From 12-FULL-44-12b sp964348525 (GTDB lineage Bacteria; Patescibacteriota; Minisyncoccia; Phycocordibacterales; Zambryskibacteraceae), in the NCBI GenBank assembly GCA_964348525.1, contig CAYGCY010000002.1:32435-96434 (forward strand): DNA of 64,000 nucleotides, given 5' to 3'. The translations under genes were made by a program, and so were the position numbers. The notes beneath the pieces were generated by a model that was not told where the DNA came from, did not search any database, and worked only from the letters and a program-made list of their open reading frames with translations. Positions 31,442 to 40,167 of this stretch are shown here, piece by piece. Position 1 is the stretch's first letter; every line of letters starts with the position of its first letter.

Positions 31442-34049
31442 ACTTGTTTTTCTTTAGCGCTTTTTTCAAATATCTGCCCGTGTGAGTATCTGTAGTAGCC
31501 ACGTTTTCAGGAGTACCTTTTGCTACTATTCGTCCCCCGCCTATTCCTCCCTCTGGCCCAACGTCTATTACCCAGTCAGCATTTTTTATAATATCTAGAT
31601 TGTGTTCAATGACCATCACGGTATTACCTTTGTCTACTAATTTTTGGATAATCTCTATGAGTTTTTTTACATCGTCATAGTGCAAGCCTATAGTCGGTTC
31701 GTCTAAAAGATAAATAGTTTTTTGAAGATGAGGTCTATACAGCTCAGAAGATATTTTTACACGTTGAGCTTCTCCTCCAGACAAAGTGGTAGCTGATTGT
31801 CCTAATCCCAAATACCCAAGCCCCACCTCATTGAGTGTTTTCAAACGATCATAAATAGAAGGAATATCTTCAAAGAATTGAAGTGCCTCTTCTACTGTCA
31901 TTTTTAGAATGTCGTAAATGTTTTTATGTTTGTATTTAACCTCCAATGTTTCTTTCGTAAATCTTTTTCCTTGGCACACATCACATGGCACATAAACTGT
32001 TGGCAAAAAATGCATCTCAACAGCAATCTCGCCATTACCTTGGCAGGTTTCGCAACGCCCACCTTTTACATTGAAAGAGAATCTGTTTGCTCTCCAACCA
32101 CGAGCTCGAGCTTCCTCCGTTTCTGCAAATAGGTCGCGCACAAATGTCCAAGCGCCTGTATATGTGGCTGGGTTAGATCTCGGAGTTCGACCAATTGGCG
32201 ATTGGTCTATCAAAATAGAGCGCCCGAGATACTCGGTACCAGAAAACGATTCGCAATTATAAGTTTCCGCGGTGCGGTATTTTCTGTCGAAACGAGCTTG
32301 CAGATTTTTGTGCACTACTTCGTACATAAGTGTAGATTTGCCGGAACCAGAAACACCAGTAACCACATTCAACCTGCCTAGAGGTATTTCGACATTAACA
32401 TTTTTTAAATTAAAAATATTCGCATTCTTAATCACAATCTTTCCTCTCTCTTCTGTACGACGCACTTTTGGAGTGTCTATCGCCTCTTCTCCTCTCAAAT
32501 AAGAAAGAGTTCTCGACCCAGAATCATTTCTTTTTGCGGTAAGTAAATTCTCTAAATAATCCGCTACTATAATTTCTCCCCCATGTACTCCGGCTTTCGG
32601 CCCGATATCAATTAAATAGTCCGATGAGAAAATAGTGTCTTCATCATGCTCCACTACTACAATAGTGTTACCTAAATCTCGAAGCGAAAGAAGTGTTTTT
32701 ATAAGCCGGTCATTGTCTCTTGAGTGCAAGCCTATAGTAGGTTCATCGAGCACATAAAGGGCCCCCACGAGCCCAGAACCGAGCTGGGAGGCGAGTCTAA
32801 TTCTTTGCGCTTCTCCACCCGAAAGCGTGTGGGCACGTCTGTTTAGGCTCAAATATTCGATGCCGACATTTAGCATGAATTCAAGTCTAGAAGAGATTTC
32901 TTTTACTATCACAGTAGAAATACTTTTCTCTCGTTCTGTTAATTTTGCTTTTGAAATAAACTCAAAAGCATCTTCAATACTTTGCGAAGTAAACTCCACA
33001 ATATTTTTACCGTCTACAAAAATATGAAGAGCTTCTTCGCGAAGACGGGCTCCTTTACATTTTGGGCATGGGTCATCACTAAAAAAATGTTTAGTCCCTA
33101 AGCCGTTGCATTCAGGACATGCACCATATGGAGAGTTGAAAGAAAAAAGTCTTGGCTCAATCTCAGGATATGAGTAACCATCGTGAGGGCATGAAAATCT
33201 AGAAGACATAAGAATGTCATCTTTTTCGCCGAAAGACAAAACGACCAGCCCTTCAGACTCTTGAATAGATTTTTCAATTGCGTCAGACAGTCTTTCTCCG
33301 GCATCTTTTTTTGAATCCTTTAATTTAAAATCTGTTAGAGATATTGAGTCAATCAAAACATCTATTGAATGCTTTTTGTTTTTATCTAGAATTATTTGCT
33401 CACGAAGCTTCTTTTTTGTGCCGTCCACACGAACCTCAGAAAAACCTTTTCCCGATAAGTCGTATAAAAGCTGGTAATACTCACCTTTTCTTCCACGCAC
33501 CACGGGCGCATAAACTTCGACAAAACCCATTTCGTGAACGAGCTTCCCTTTTTTATTTGTTTTTTTGCCAAGCTTATTTGCTCTTTCTGTGATTTTACTC
33601 AGCGCAAATTTTTTTATTTCATCAAAAGAGAGTTTGGAAATTTCTCTACCACAAACCAAACAATGTGGATGGCCAATGCGTGCATACAGAATTCTCAAAT
33701 AATCATAAATTTCTGTAATAGTGGCAACAGTTGAGCGAGGATTGTTTGAACGCGATTTTTGGTCTATTGAAATTGCGGGCGAAAGACCTGTGATTTCGTC
33801 TACATCCGGCTTCTGCATTGTGTTTAAAAACTGCCTTGCATATGAAGAAAGCGATTCAACATATCTGCGCTGACCTTCTGCGAAAATGGTGTCAAAAGCC
33901 AAGGATGATTTTCCAGAGCCAGATAGACCCGTAAAAACTACCATTTTATTCCGTGGCATCTTTACGCTGATATTTTTCAAATTATGAGTGCGGGCGCCTT
34001 TTACTGTAAGCCACTCTTGATTTTTGTTGTTTTCAGAGGTTTTTGACAT
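31440..34049 (-). CDS. uvrA: UvrA damage-recognition ATPase
   Basis: ABC-type ATPase that scans DNA for lesions with UvrB. The 869-residue protein has two Walker A motifs (GLSGSGKSSLAFDTIFAEG, GVSGSGKSTLMYEV), two ABC signatures (LSGGEAQRIRLASQ, LSGGEAQRVKISSE) and zinc modules (CLVCGREI, CPECNGLG..CPKCKGARL, CETCQGNG..CDVCQGKRF). Slightly shorter than the family's roughly 940, mostly in the insertion domains. Not in an operon with uvrB here; a GC-rich gene pair on the other strand separates them. Confidence 0.97.
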   Translation of the reverse strand: MSKTSENNKNQEWLTVKGARTHNLKNISVKMPRNKMVVFTGLSGSGKSSLAFDTIFAEGQRRYVESLSSYARQFLNTMQKPDVDEITGLSPAISIDQKSRSNNPRSTVATITEIYDYLRILYARIGHPHCLVCGREISKLSFDEIKKFALSKITERANKLGKKTNKKGKLVHEMGFVEVYAPVVRGRKGEYYQLLYDLSGKGFSEVRVDGTKKKLREQIILDKNKKHSIDVLIDSISLTDFKLKDSKKDAGERLSDAIEKSIQESEGLVVLSFGEKDDILMSSRFSCPHDGYSYPEIEPRLFSFNSPYGACPECNGLGTKHFFSDDPCPKCKGARLREEALHIFVDGKNIVEFTSQSIEDAFEFISKAKLTEREKSISTVIVKEISSRLEFMLNVGIEYLSLNRRAHTLSGGEAQRIRLASQLGSGLVGALYVLDEPTIGLHSRDNDRLIKTLLSLRDLGNTIVVVEHDEDTIFSSDYLIDIGPKAGVHGGEIIVADYLENLLTAKRNDSGSRTLSYLRGEEAIDTPKVRRTEERGKIVIKNANIFNLKNVNVEIPLGRLNVVTGVSGSGKSTLMYEVVHKNLQARFDRKYRTAETYNCESFSGTEYLGRSILIDQSPIGRTPRSNPATYTGAWTFVRDLFAETEEARARGWRANRFSFNVKGGRCETCQGNGEIAVEMHFLPTVYVPCDVCQGKRFTKETLEVKYKHKNIYDILKMTVEEALQFFEDIPSIYDRLKTLNEVGLGYLGLGQSATTLSGGEAQRVKISSELYRPHLQKTIYLLDEPTIGLHYDDVKKLIEIIQKLVDKGNTVMVIEHNLDIIKNADWVIDVGPEGGIGGGRIVAKGTPENVATTDTHTGRYLKKALKKNK

Positions 34050-34118
34050 AACAAGATTAGCCCTGCGGTTGGTCCACAGGGTTGAGCACGGGCAGATTCT
34101 AGCACAATAACCCCATCA

Positions 34119-34147
34119 TTGACAAACACATGATTTAGTGTGAATAT
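34119..34147 (+). promoter_or_regulatory. Sigma70-type promoter
   Basis: TTGACA, 17-base spacer, GAATAT; divergent from uvrA and 36 bases before the ATG of the 117-residue gene. Confidence 0.7.
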
Positions 34148-34183
34148 AGCTGTAGTTGTACAAACAAGACCTATGGAGGCCAT

Positions 34184-34537
34184 ATGGCTTTTGGATTAAG
34201 ACAGATCACGAAGGGGTCCTGCCGTGCGATTGACCGAAGAATGTTCCCCCACCTGAAGGGCGGTCGTCTTATTGTTAAGGTAGTTCCAAACGATGAGTTA
34301 CCTGCCGAATTGCGTGGTCTGTTAAAGAATGGTGGACTCTTACTGATGGAAGAGGCTCGCATCACGCCAGATTGGGTAGAGTTCATCAAAAATAACCCCG
34401 AAAGAGCATATATTGACTACGAGAAACGCAAGATACGACACGTGGTTCTGGCGTGTGGGCCAACCCATGGTTCGGCGATATCATTTTTGCTAGACTTGGG
34501 TCTTACAGATGCCCACCTTGAGCCCATTATTGACTGA
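34184..34537 (+). CDS. 117-residue soluble protein, unknown
   Basis: Opens MAFGLRQITKGSCRAIDRRM, basic in the N-terminal half and acidic at the C-terminus. Contains LPAELRGLLKNGGLLLMEEA and HVVLACGPTHGSAISFLLDL. A good Shine-Dalgarno (GGAGG) lies five bases before the ATG, and a terminator follows the stop. No membrane segment. I do not recognise a family. It is one of the GC-rich self-contained units. Confidence 0.72.
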   Translation: MAFGLRQITKGSCRAIDRRMFPHLKGGRLIVKVVPNDELPAELRGLLKNGGLLLMEEARITPDWVEFIKNNPERAYIDYEKRKIRHVVLACGPTHGSAISFLLDLGLTDAHLEPIID

Positions 34538-34549
34538 GTAAGCTTAGGA

Positions 34550-34580
34550 CCCCGCACCACAAGGTTGCGGGGTTTTGTTT
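34550..34580 (+). terminator. Intrinsic terminator
   Basis: CCCCGCA and TGCGGGG stem, nine-base loop, then TTTTGTTT. Confidence 0.9.
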
Positions 34581-34660
34581 ATAAACAGATTACCATCTGT
34601 ACTTGACAAAAGTAGTACAGTATGATTTCATATTGAAATAACCCCTGACAGGAGAAGCCC

Positions 34661-34822
34661 GTGCTTACAGTGGCAAGTGTTCTTTTTTGGATTGGAGTTC
34701 TTTTCATCGTGATAAACGTCATGGTGACCTTTAGCAATTCGAAGGACACCAAGAACTCCTCGATTTCACTCCCATTCATGTTTCTGCTTGCTGCGGCGGT
34801 AGCCAAGTTCCTGAACATGTAG
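34661..34822 (+). CDS. Small two-helix membrane protein
   Basis: A 53-residue protein with a GTG start (CAGGAGAAGCCC upstream): MLTVASVLFWIGVLFIVINV, a polar hinge (FSNSKDTKNSS) and a second hydrophobic helix (LPFMFLLAAAVAKFL). Helical hairpin topology, no family recognised. A TTGACA at 34603 is a probable -35 box. A terminator begins seven bases after the stop. A regulatory small membrane peptide is possible, but nothing specific points to it. Confidence 0.65.
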   Translation: MLTVASVLFWIGVLFIVINVMVTFSNSKDTKNSSISLPFMFLLAAAVAKFLNM

Positions 34823-34828
34823 ACAACA

Positions 34829-34860
34829 CCCACGAACTCCCACCGAGTATCGTGGGTTTT
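34829..34860 (+). terminator. Intrinsic terminator
   Basis: CCCACGA and TCGTGGG stem followed by TTTTCGTTT, ending four bases before the uvrB stop codon region. Confidence 0.85.
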
Positions 34861-34863
34861 CGT

Positions 34864-36915
34864 TTATATAATTTTCTTTTTTCTTTTTGGTTTTTCTGCT
34901 TTTTCCTGTGCACGCATTTTTTCGTAAAGCTGTCGTATCTCGTCCCTTAGTATCGCTGCGGTTTCAAAATCGAGAATTTTTACTGCCCCATTCATTTGTC
35001 TCTCTTTTTCTGCTATTAGTTTTTTAGGATTTTTTATAAATTGAGCTTCATCTATCTTCATCAAATCTCCCACAGCTTGTCCATGTTCACGCTGTAAAGT
35101 ATCTGTAATATCATGAATGGCTTTCATGATTGTTTTAGGAGTAATGCCGTGCTTTGTGTTGTACGCAAGCTGGATGGCGCGTCTGCGATTTGTTTCCCCT
35201 ATTGCACGCTCTAATGAGCCTGTCATTTTATCGGCATATACAAAAACTTTTCCGTCCACATTTCTAGCGGCACGACCGATTATTTGAATGAGTGCGGTTT
35301 CTGAACGTAAGAAGCCTTCTTTATCCGCATCTAAAATTCCAATAAATGTAACCTCTGGCAAATCCAAACCCTCGCGAAGCAAATTCACGCCCACCAAACA
35401 ATCAAAAGCTCCTTTTCTAAACTCTGTCAAAATTTCAATTCTCTCAATTGTTTTAATATCACTATGCAAATATTTTGCCTTCACTCCCCTCTCTGTTAAA
35501 TATTCAGCCAAATCTTCTGCCATTTTTTTCGTTAGTGTTGTAGCAATCACACGCCCCTTTTTTTCAATCATTGAAACGGCTTCATCAATAAAATCTTTTA
35601 TCTGGCCCCCATAATTCCCCTTTGGAGTAACAGGGCGCACTGTTATTTCAGGATCAATAAGTCCTGTGGGGCGAATTACCTGCTCTACTATCGCCTCTGA
35701 TTCTTTTTTCTCATAAGGCCCCGGCGTTGCGGATGTATAAAGCGTCTGCCCCACTCTCTCTAAAAATTCCTCATATTTAAGGGGGCGATTATCCTTTGCA
35801 CTAGGCAATCTAAAGCCGTGTTCTACCAAAGTATTTTTTCGACTTTGGTCGCCTGCATACATACCATTTAACTGTGGCACTGTTACATGCGATTCATCAA
35901 TTACTGTAAGAAACTGCGGTTTGCCGTTTTTGTCTTTTGGAAAATATGAGAGGAGCGAGTCTGGTGGCACGCCTTCATCACGACCGTCAAAATGACGGGA
36001 ATAATTTTCAATACCGTTTACATATCCAATCTCACGAATCAGCGCGAGGTCGTATGTAGTACGACGCTTCAATCTTTCAGCTTCAAGAAGTTTTCCTTCT
36101 GCTTCAAATTTTGTAAGTTGAATATCTAATTCTTTTTTAATTTTTACTAATGCTTTTTCAGCTGCGCCTTCGCCTGCTATATAGTGCTTTGCCGGAAATA
36201 AAAAATATGTCTCTAGTGTCCCCAAAAGAGAGCGCGAAGTGGCGTCGTATTTTGTAATTTCATAAATCACCCCGCTCTCAAAACCCACTCGGTAAATAAC
36301 TTTTTCTGAAACAGGCATTATTTCAAATGCATTGCCGACTACTCTAAATTGACCAGCAGATAAATCACCATTAGTGCGCGAGTAATGAATGTTAATCAAC
36401 TTGCGAATAAAATCAGTGCGGTTCTCTTTTTGCCCAACTGCAATTTTTAGATGCACTTTTTCATACTCAACTGGAGAGCCTAGTCCATAAATACAAGACA
36501 CGCTGGCCACTATAATGACATCTTTACGAGTCAGAAGTGCTTGAGTGGACGCATGACGCAAGCGATCAATTTCCGCATTTATTTGTGCTTCTTTTTCTAT
36601 ATAAGTGTCAGTCACAGGAACATACGCTTCTGGCTGATAGTAGTCATAGTAGGAAACAAAATAATGCACTGCATTTTCTGGAAAAAATTCACGATATTCC
36701 TGTGCGAGCTGGGCTGCAAGGGTTTTGTTGTGTGCAATGACGAGCGTGGGCATCCCTAAATTTTGAATAATATTTGCTACTGTGAATGTTTTTCCAGAGC
36801 CTGTCACGCCCAAAAGGGTTTGTTTGCCTAGACCTTTTTTGAACCCATCTGTAAGGGCCTCAATCGCCTTCGGCTGGTCTCCCGCCGGAGAGTATCCGCT
36901 TTTAAGTTTGAACAT
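34864..36915 (-). CDS. uvrB: UvrB helicase-like subunit
   Basis: Damage-verification ATPase of excision repair. From MFKLKSGYSPAGDQPKAIEA the protein is 683 residues. Motif I is GVTGSGKTFTVANII and the beta-hairpin region is YYDYYQPEAYVP. Later helicase motifs (LREGLDLPEV, QIIGRAARN) and a C-terminal UVR domain (about 640-668, which docks UvrC) are present. Full length, in contrast to uvrC. I prefer this Met over a GTG six bases upstream. Confidence 0.97.
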   Translation of the reverse strand: MFKLKSGYSPAGDQPKAIEALTDGFKKGLGKQTLLGVTGSGKTFTVANIIQNLGMPTLVIAHNKTLAAQLAQEYREFFPENAVHYFVSYYDYYQPEAYVPVTDTYIEKEAQINAEIDRLRHASTQALLTRKDVIIVASVSCIYGLGSPVEYEKVHLKIAVGQKENRTDFIRKLINIHYSRTNGDLSAGQFRVVGNAFEIMPVSEKVIYRVGFESGVIYEITKYDATSRSLLGTLETYFLFPAKHYIAGEGAAEKALVKIKKELDIQLTKFEAEGKLLEAERLKRRTTYDLALIREIGYVNGIENYSRHFDGRDEGVPPDSLLSYFPKDKNGKPQFLTVIDESHVTVPQLNGMYAGDQSRKNTLVEHGFRLPSAKDNRPLKYEEFLERVGQTLYTSATPGPYEKKESEAIVEQVIRPTGLIDPEITVRPVTPKGNYGGQIKDFIDEAVSMIEKKGRVIATTLTKKMAEDLAEYLTERGVKAKYLHSDIKTIERIEILTEFRKGAFDCLVGVNLLREGLDLPEVTFIGILDADKEGFLRSETALIQIIGRAARNVDGKVFVYADKMTGSLERAIGETNRRRAIQLAYNTKHGITPKTIMKAIHDITDTLQREHGQAVGDLMKIDEAQFIKNPKKLIAEKERQMNGAVKILDFETAAILRDEIRQLYEKMRAQEKAEKPKRKKKII

Positions 36916-36942
36916 AGTCACTCGAATGTATATTACACAAAC

Positions 36943-36966
36943 AAAAGCCCGCGCAAAGCGCGGGCC
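36943..36966 (-). terminator. Terminator upstream of uvrB
   Basis: GCCCGCGC and GCGCGGGC stem with an AAA/TTT loop; TTTTGTTTG follows on the minus strand. It lies about 30 bases before the uvrB start, so it ends the candidate RNA or attenuates uvrB. Confidence 0.85.
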
Positions 36967-37105
36967 AATATCACTAACTCCATAAGGAGATTATTTTCTC
37001 TGTCCTGGGGCCAAATACTCCCCAGGACTGGCTCCGTGAAATCCCCGTTCTTACCGAGCCCTCGGAACGGTTAAGCCCGCAAAACCGAACTGCATCAGAA
37101 CGCGA
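36943..37105 (-). ncRNA. Candidate structured RNA between tgt and uvrB
   Basis: About 160 bases without a credible gene. On the minus strand a TATAGT box with a TTGGAT 18 bases upstream sits at the tgt stop. Hairpins follow: CCGA/TCGG nested in CCGTT/AACGG, a 9-bp GTCCTGGGG/CCCCAGGAC stem, CTCC/GGAG, and a terminal GCCCGCGC/GCGCGGGC stem followed by TTTTGTTTG. This promoter-hairpins-terminator layout fits a small RNA or the 5' leader of uvrB. I found no SRP, 6S, tmRNA or RNase P signature. The only small frame is a 14-codon ORF starting MQFGFAG. Confidence 0.5.
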
Positions 37106-37119
37106 GCTTCGCTACTATA

Positions 37120-38319
37120 TCATCGACTTAAATATTTATCCAAAAAAGAATTTTTTAATTCTTCAAATTTGTCCTCCAAAATTGCTTGTCTGATTTGCTC
37201 CATTAGACTAGTAATAAATCTCACATTATGGGTAGTCCCGAGAATTGGCCCGAGCATCTCATCGCTTCTGTATAAATGATTCAAATAGCTTTTAGTAAAA
37301 TTTTTGCAAACAGAGCAATCGCATTCTTCGTCAAGTGTTGAAAAGTCATTCTTGTATTCAGCATTTTTTATATTTATTTTCCCTGTGTGGGTATACAAAG
37401 TGCCCGACCTACCATTTCTAGTGGGAGCCACGCAGTCAAAAGTATCTACCCCATTTTCTACACCTAAAAATAAATCCTCTGGTTCGCCAATCCCTAAAAG
37501 ATGCTTTGGCTTGTCTTCCGGCAATTCTTCATTAACCCATCTCACGGCGTTGTGTAAATCGTTTTTATCAAAAGAGCCCCCGATGCCGAAACCATCAAAA
37601 TTTAGACTGGATAAATATTTTGCGCTTTTCCTACGCAATTCTTCATCACGCCCCCCTTGTATCACACCAAAAAGTGCTTGAGCTTGGCTTGTCTGCGCCT
37701 CATTGTGATAATCAAGGGATCTTCGGGCCCATGCGTGCGTGCGCAGAAGAGCTTCTTCTTGGTACTTCCTATCCTCAGTTGGCGAGGTACACTCATCAAA
37801 AGCAAAAATAATATCGGCGCCAATTGCGTGCTGAATTTCAATTGATTTTTCTGGAGTGAAATAGTGAATTGAGCCGTCTAAATGTGATTTAAAAGACACC
37901 CCATCAGCACCTATTTTTGCAAGAGGTATGACAGGGTCTGAAATAGCTCTCTCCGGAATCATTTTGGAAGGGTCTTTTTCAGCTATAACTTTTGAAATGC
38001 CTTTTCCGAATGCTGTGCCAAGAGAAAAAACCTGGAAACCACCGGAGTCTGTCATGGTGGGCCCGTCATAGCCCATGAATTTATTTAATCCTCCTGCTGT
38101 TTTTATTATTTCAATACCCGGTTGTAAATATAAGTGATAGGCATTAGCCAATACTGACTGAATTCCGAGATTTTCAAATTGGTCTGGCAAAATTCCTTTT
38201 ACCGTAGCTTTAGTTCCCACAGCAATAAATGCAGGCGTTTTGATGTCGCCGTGAGGCGTACTCAAAACGCCTGCTCTTCCTAATTTTCCTGTTATTTTTT
38301 TCTCAATCTTAAATTTCAT
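37120..38319 (-). CDS. tgt: tRNA-guanine transglycosylase
   Basis: Exchanges G34 for preQ1 in Asp, Asn, His and Tyr tRNAs. The 399-residue protein has the catalytic TDSGGFQVFSLG, the second Asp motif (GVDTFDCVAPTRNGRSG) and a C-terminal zinc site (CDCSVCKNF with a later His). Normal length with a small insertion near residue 110. tRNA-Tyr(GTA), a substrate type, is encoded 12 kb away. Confidence 0.96.
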   Translation of the reverse strand: MKFKIEKKITGKLGRAGVLSTPHGDIKTPAFIAVGTKATVKGILPDQFENLGIQSVLANAYHLYLQPGIEIIKTAGGLNKFMGYDGPTMTDSGGFQVFSLGTAFGKGISKVIAEKDPSKMIPERAISDPVIPLAKIGADGVSFKSHLDGSIHYFTPEKSIEIQHAIGADIIFAFDECTSPTEDRKYQEEALLRTHAWARRSLDYHNEAQTSQAQALFGVIQGGRDEELRRKSAKYLSSLNFDGFGIGGSFDKNDLHNAVRWVNEELPEDKPKHLLGIGEPEDLFLGVENGVDTFDCVAPTRNGRSGTLYTHTGKINIKNAEYKNDFSTLDEECDCSVCKNFTKSYLNHLYRSDEMLGPILGTTHNVRFITSLMEQIRQAILEDKFEELKNSFLDKYLSR

Positions 38320-38367
38320 TTATGTAACACTATCAGAAATTATTGTTTAGATTCTATAATCAAATAT

Positions 38368-38396
38368 TTGACATCATGCAATAAATTTTATATAAA
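38368..38396 (+). promoter_or_regulatory. Near-consensus sigma70 promoter
   Basis: TTGACA, 17-base spacer, TATAAA; transcription would start about 35 bases before the ATG at 38438. Divergent from tgt. Confidence 0.85.
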
Positions 38397-38437
38397 CAAC
38401 AAAGAGTACCTATCAACTAGAATAGGAGTGCCAAACA

Positions 38438-38593
38438 ATGAGACCTTTCTGTTTAGCAATGGCCTTGGCTATGGCCTTTTCAGTAGTTGTGTTCACCGAC
38501 CCACTTAAATCAACTGGAACACTTGCTGGTGGCCTCGCTGGCATAATTTATGCTGTGCTCTATGTTGGTATAGCCATCAAAGAAAAGAAGTAG
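38438..38593 (+). CDS. Small two-helix membrane protein
   Basis: A 51-residue protein: MRPFCLAMALAMAFSVVVFT, a short polar turn (DPLKSTG) and a second hydrophobic stretch (LAGGLAGIIYAVLYVGIAI) ending in KEKK. Either two membrane helices or a signal-anchor followed by one helix. Strong promoter, Shine-Dalgarno (TAGGAG) and terminator surround it. No family recognised. Confidence 0.68.
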   Translation: MRPFCLAMALAMAFSVVVFTDPLKSTGTLAGGLAGIIYAVLYVGIAIKEKK

Positions 38594-38611
38594 CCCAAAC
38601 CGCACACATGA

Positions 38612-38650
38612 GCGCCACGTGATACATCACGTGGCGCTTTTCGTTTGTTT
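38612..38650 (+). terminator. Intrinsic terminator
   Basis: GCGCCACGTGAT and ATCACGTGGCGC stem with a two-base gap, then TTTTCGTTTG and more T. Confidence 0.92.
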
Positions 38651-38668
38651 TTTCTCCTACCGCTTCCA

Positions 38669-38740
38669 ATTAAGTAAATTAAAAGGCTCGTTTAGGAGCG
38701 AGGTTTATCTCTCCGTGACGAGCCTTTTAATTTACTTAAT
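38669..38740. repeat. Conserved-core hairpin element, copy 2
   Basis: A perfect 23-bp stem (38669-38691 with 38718-38740; inner part GGCTCGT/ACGAGCC) encloses the conserved core at 38692-38718 (TTAGGAGCGAGGT start, CTCTCCGTGA end; GGAG and CTCC inside can pair). It ends seven bases before the FKBP stop codon, thus directly downstream of that gene on the minus strand. Confidence 0.85.
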
Positions 38741-38746
38741 ACTGTC

Positions 38747-39313
38747 TTATTTTACTTTCACCAATTCCACCTCAAACAAAAGTGTTGAGTTTGGAGGAAT
38801 GCTTCCTGCTTGTTGGTCACCATACCCAAGCTTTGGAGGAATAACTATCTTTCTTACAGAACCTTCCTTCATTCCAGTCACGCCTATATCAAATCCCTGT
38901 ATTACTTTTCCCGAACCAATAGTGAAAACTAACGGCTCACCGCGCACTCTCGATGAGTCAAATTTGGTGCCATTTGTCAGCACTCCCTCATAGTGCACAG
39001 CAACGGTATCACCGGCTCGTGCTTCCCTACCTGTGCCTACCTTTACATCTATAATACCTACCTGATTATCTGGAATGTTTTGAATGTTTTCTATATTGTC
39101 TGTGCTCATATTTGGTTGGTTACTTTCTTCTGTAGTTGGTAATGCGAAATTAATGCTTGAAGTATTCTGCGTGGCATCACTTACAGGCTGTTTTGCCTGA
39201 ATCTCTGAAAACCTGCTAACTATAGGAGACCAAACTCCCTGCCAAAAAACATAACCAATAACTACTAAAGAAACTGATATAGCAACCCAAGTGCGTGAAT
39301 GTATATTTTGCAT
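38747..39313 (-). CDS. Membrane-anchored FKBP-type prolyl isomerase
   Basis: Peptidyl-prolyl cis-trans isomerase, 188 residues. An N-terminal helix (WVAISVSLVVIGYVFWQGVW) anchors it, followed by a low-complexity Asn/Ser/Thr linker to about residue 80. One FKBP domain comes last (GDTVAVHYEGVLTNGTKFDSS, VIQGFDIGVTGMKEGSVRK, GYGDQQAGSIPPNSTLLFEV). Catalytic aromatic and Asp positions look conserved. It probably acts outside the membrane on secreted proteins. Followed by the copy 2 hairpin element. Confidence 0.94.
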   Translation of the reverse strand: MQNIHSRTWVAISVSLVVIGYVFWQGVWSPIVSRFSEIQAKQPVSDATQNTSSINFALPTTEESNQPNMSTDNIENIQNIPDNQVGIIDVKVGTGREARAGDTVAVHYEGVLTNGTKFDSSRVRGEPLVFTIGSGKVIQGFDIGVTGMKEGSVRKIVIPPKLGYGDQQAGSIPPNSTLLFEVELVKVK

Positions 39314-39397
39314 GTGAATATTCTAACCCAAGACTTTTTATTTTCTAATGTGGCTGTGAATTGCTCTACCTTCACTTTCACATATATACTATGAAGA

Positions 39398-40114
39398 ATG
39401 AAAGACGACACAAAAGATTTGCTTACTCTGAAAGAGATGCATGAAAACTCTCAGGCGAGAGTGGAAGAGATTTCAAAAGAATTTACAGATGGGTTTAAGT
39501 TTTTGGAACATTTTGGAAGAAGCGTGAGTTTTTTCGGTTCTGCTCGCACTAAAGAGAATTTTGTTGATTATCAAACCGCAAGAAATCTGGCTAGCAAAAT
39601 AGCCAAGGATTTGGGGTATGCGGTAATTACAGGGGGAGGCCCCGGAATAATGGAGGCGGCTAATAGGGGTGCAAAAGAAGCTGGAGGAAAATCAGTTGGC
39701 CTTACCATAAGACTTCCACAAGCTCAGACTACCAATCCTTATCTAACTCACCACTTAGATTTTTATTACTTTTTTGCAAGAAAAGTGTGTCTCACTTTTG
39801 CTTCTGAGGCTTTCGTATTTTTCCCAGGAGGCTACGGAACACTCGACGAGCTTTTTGAAGTGCTAACACTCATACAATCTAGAAAAATTGAAGGCGTTCC
39901 TGTATTTTTGATAGGAAGCGACTACTGGAAAGACATCGACGCTCATATAAAAAGCTCCCTGCTAGGAAAACAAATGATTGATGCGGAGGATGTTTCCATA
40001 TACACAATCACGGATGACTTGGACGAAATAGTGAGAACCATAAGAGGGTTAAAGGTGCGTGAGTGGCTTCCTTTTGACCACAACGGAGGGTTGCCAAATG
40101 TGAGTCAGGAATAA
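39398..40114 (+). CDS. LOG-family (TIGR00730-like) Rossmann protein
   Basis: A 238-residue protein of the family often mis-named lysine decarboxylase; characterised members cleave nucleoside 5'-monophosphates to the base and ribose phosphate. Motifs GGPGIMEAANRGA and PGGYGTLDELFEVLT are clear. N-terminal helices (about 1-45) precede the Rossmann core. A TATACT box lies right before the start, leaving little or no leader. Ended by a strong bidirectional terminator. Confidence 0.93.
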   Translation: MKDDTKDLLTLKEMHENSQARVEEISKEFTDGFKFLEHFGRSVSFFGSARTKENFVDYQTARNLASKIAKDLGYAVITGGGPGIMEAANRGAKEAGGKSVGLTIRLPQAQTTNPYLTHHLDFYYFFARKVCLTFASEAFVFFPGGYGTLDELFEVLTLIQSRKIEGVPVFLIGSDYWKDIDAHIKSSLLGKQMIDAEDVSIYTITDDLDEIVRTIRGLKVREWLPFDHNGGLPNVSQE

Positions 40115-40125
40115 ACAGACAAATG

Positions 40126-40161
40126 AAATGGCTGGTCGCGCGTAGCGCGACCAGCCATTTT
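40126..40161. terminator. Bidirectional terminator
   Basis: AAATGGCTGGTCGCGC and its complement with a three-base loop. It lies between the convergent LOG gene and the 207-residue gene. Confidence 0.88.
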
Positions 40162-40167
40162 CCCTTC

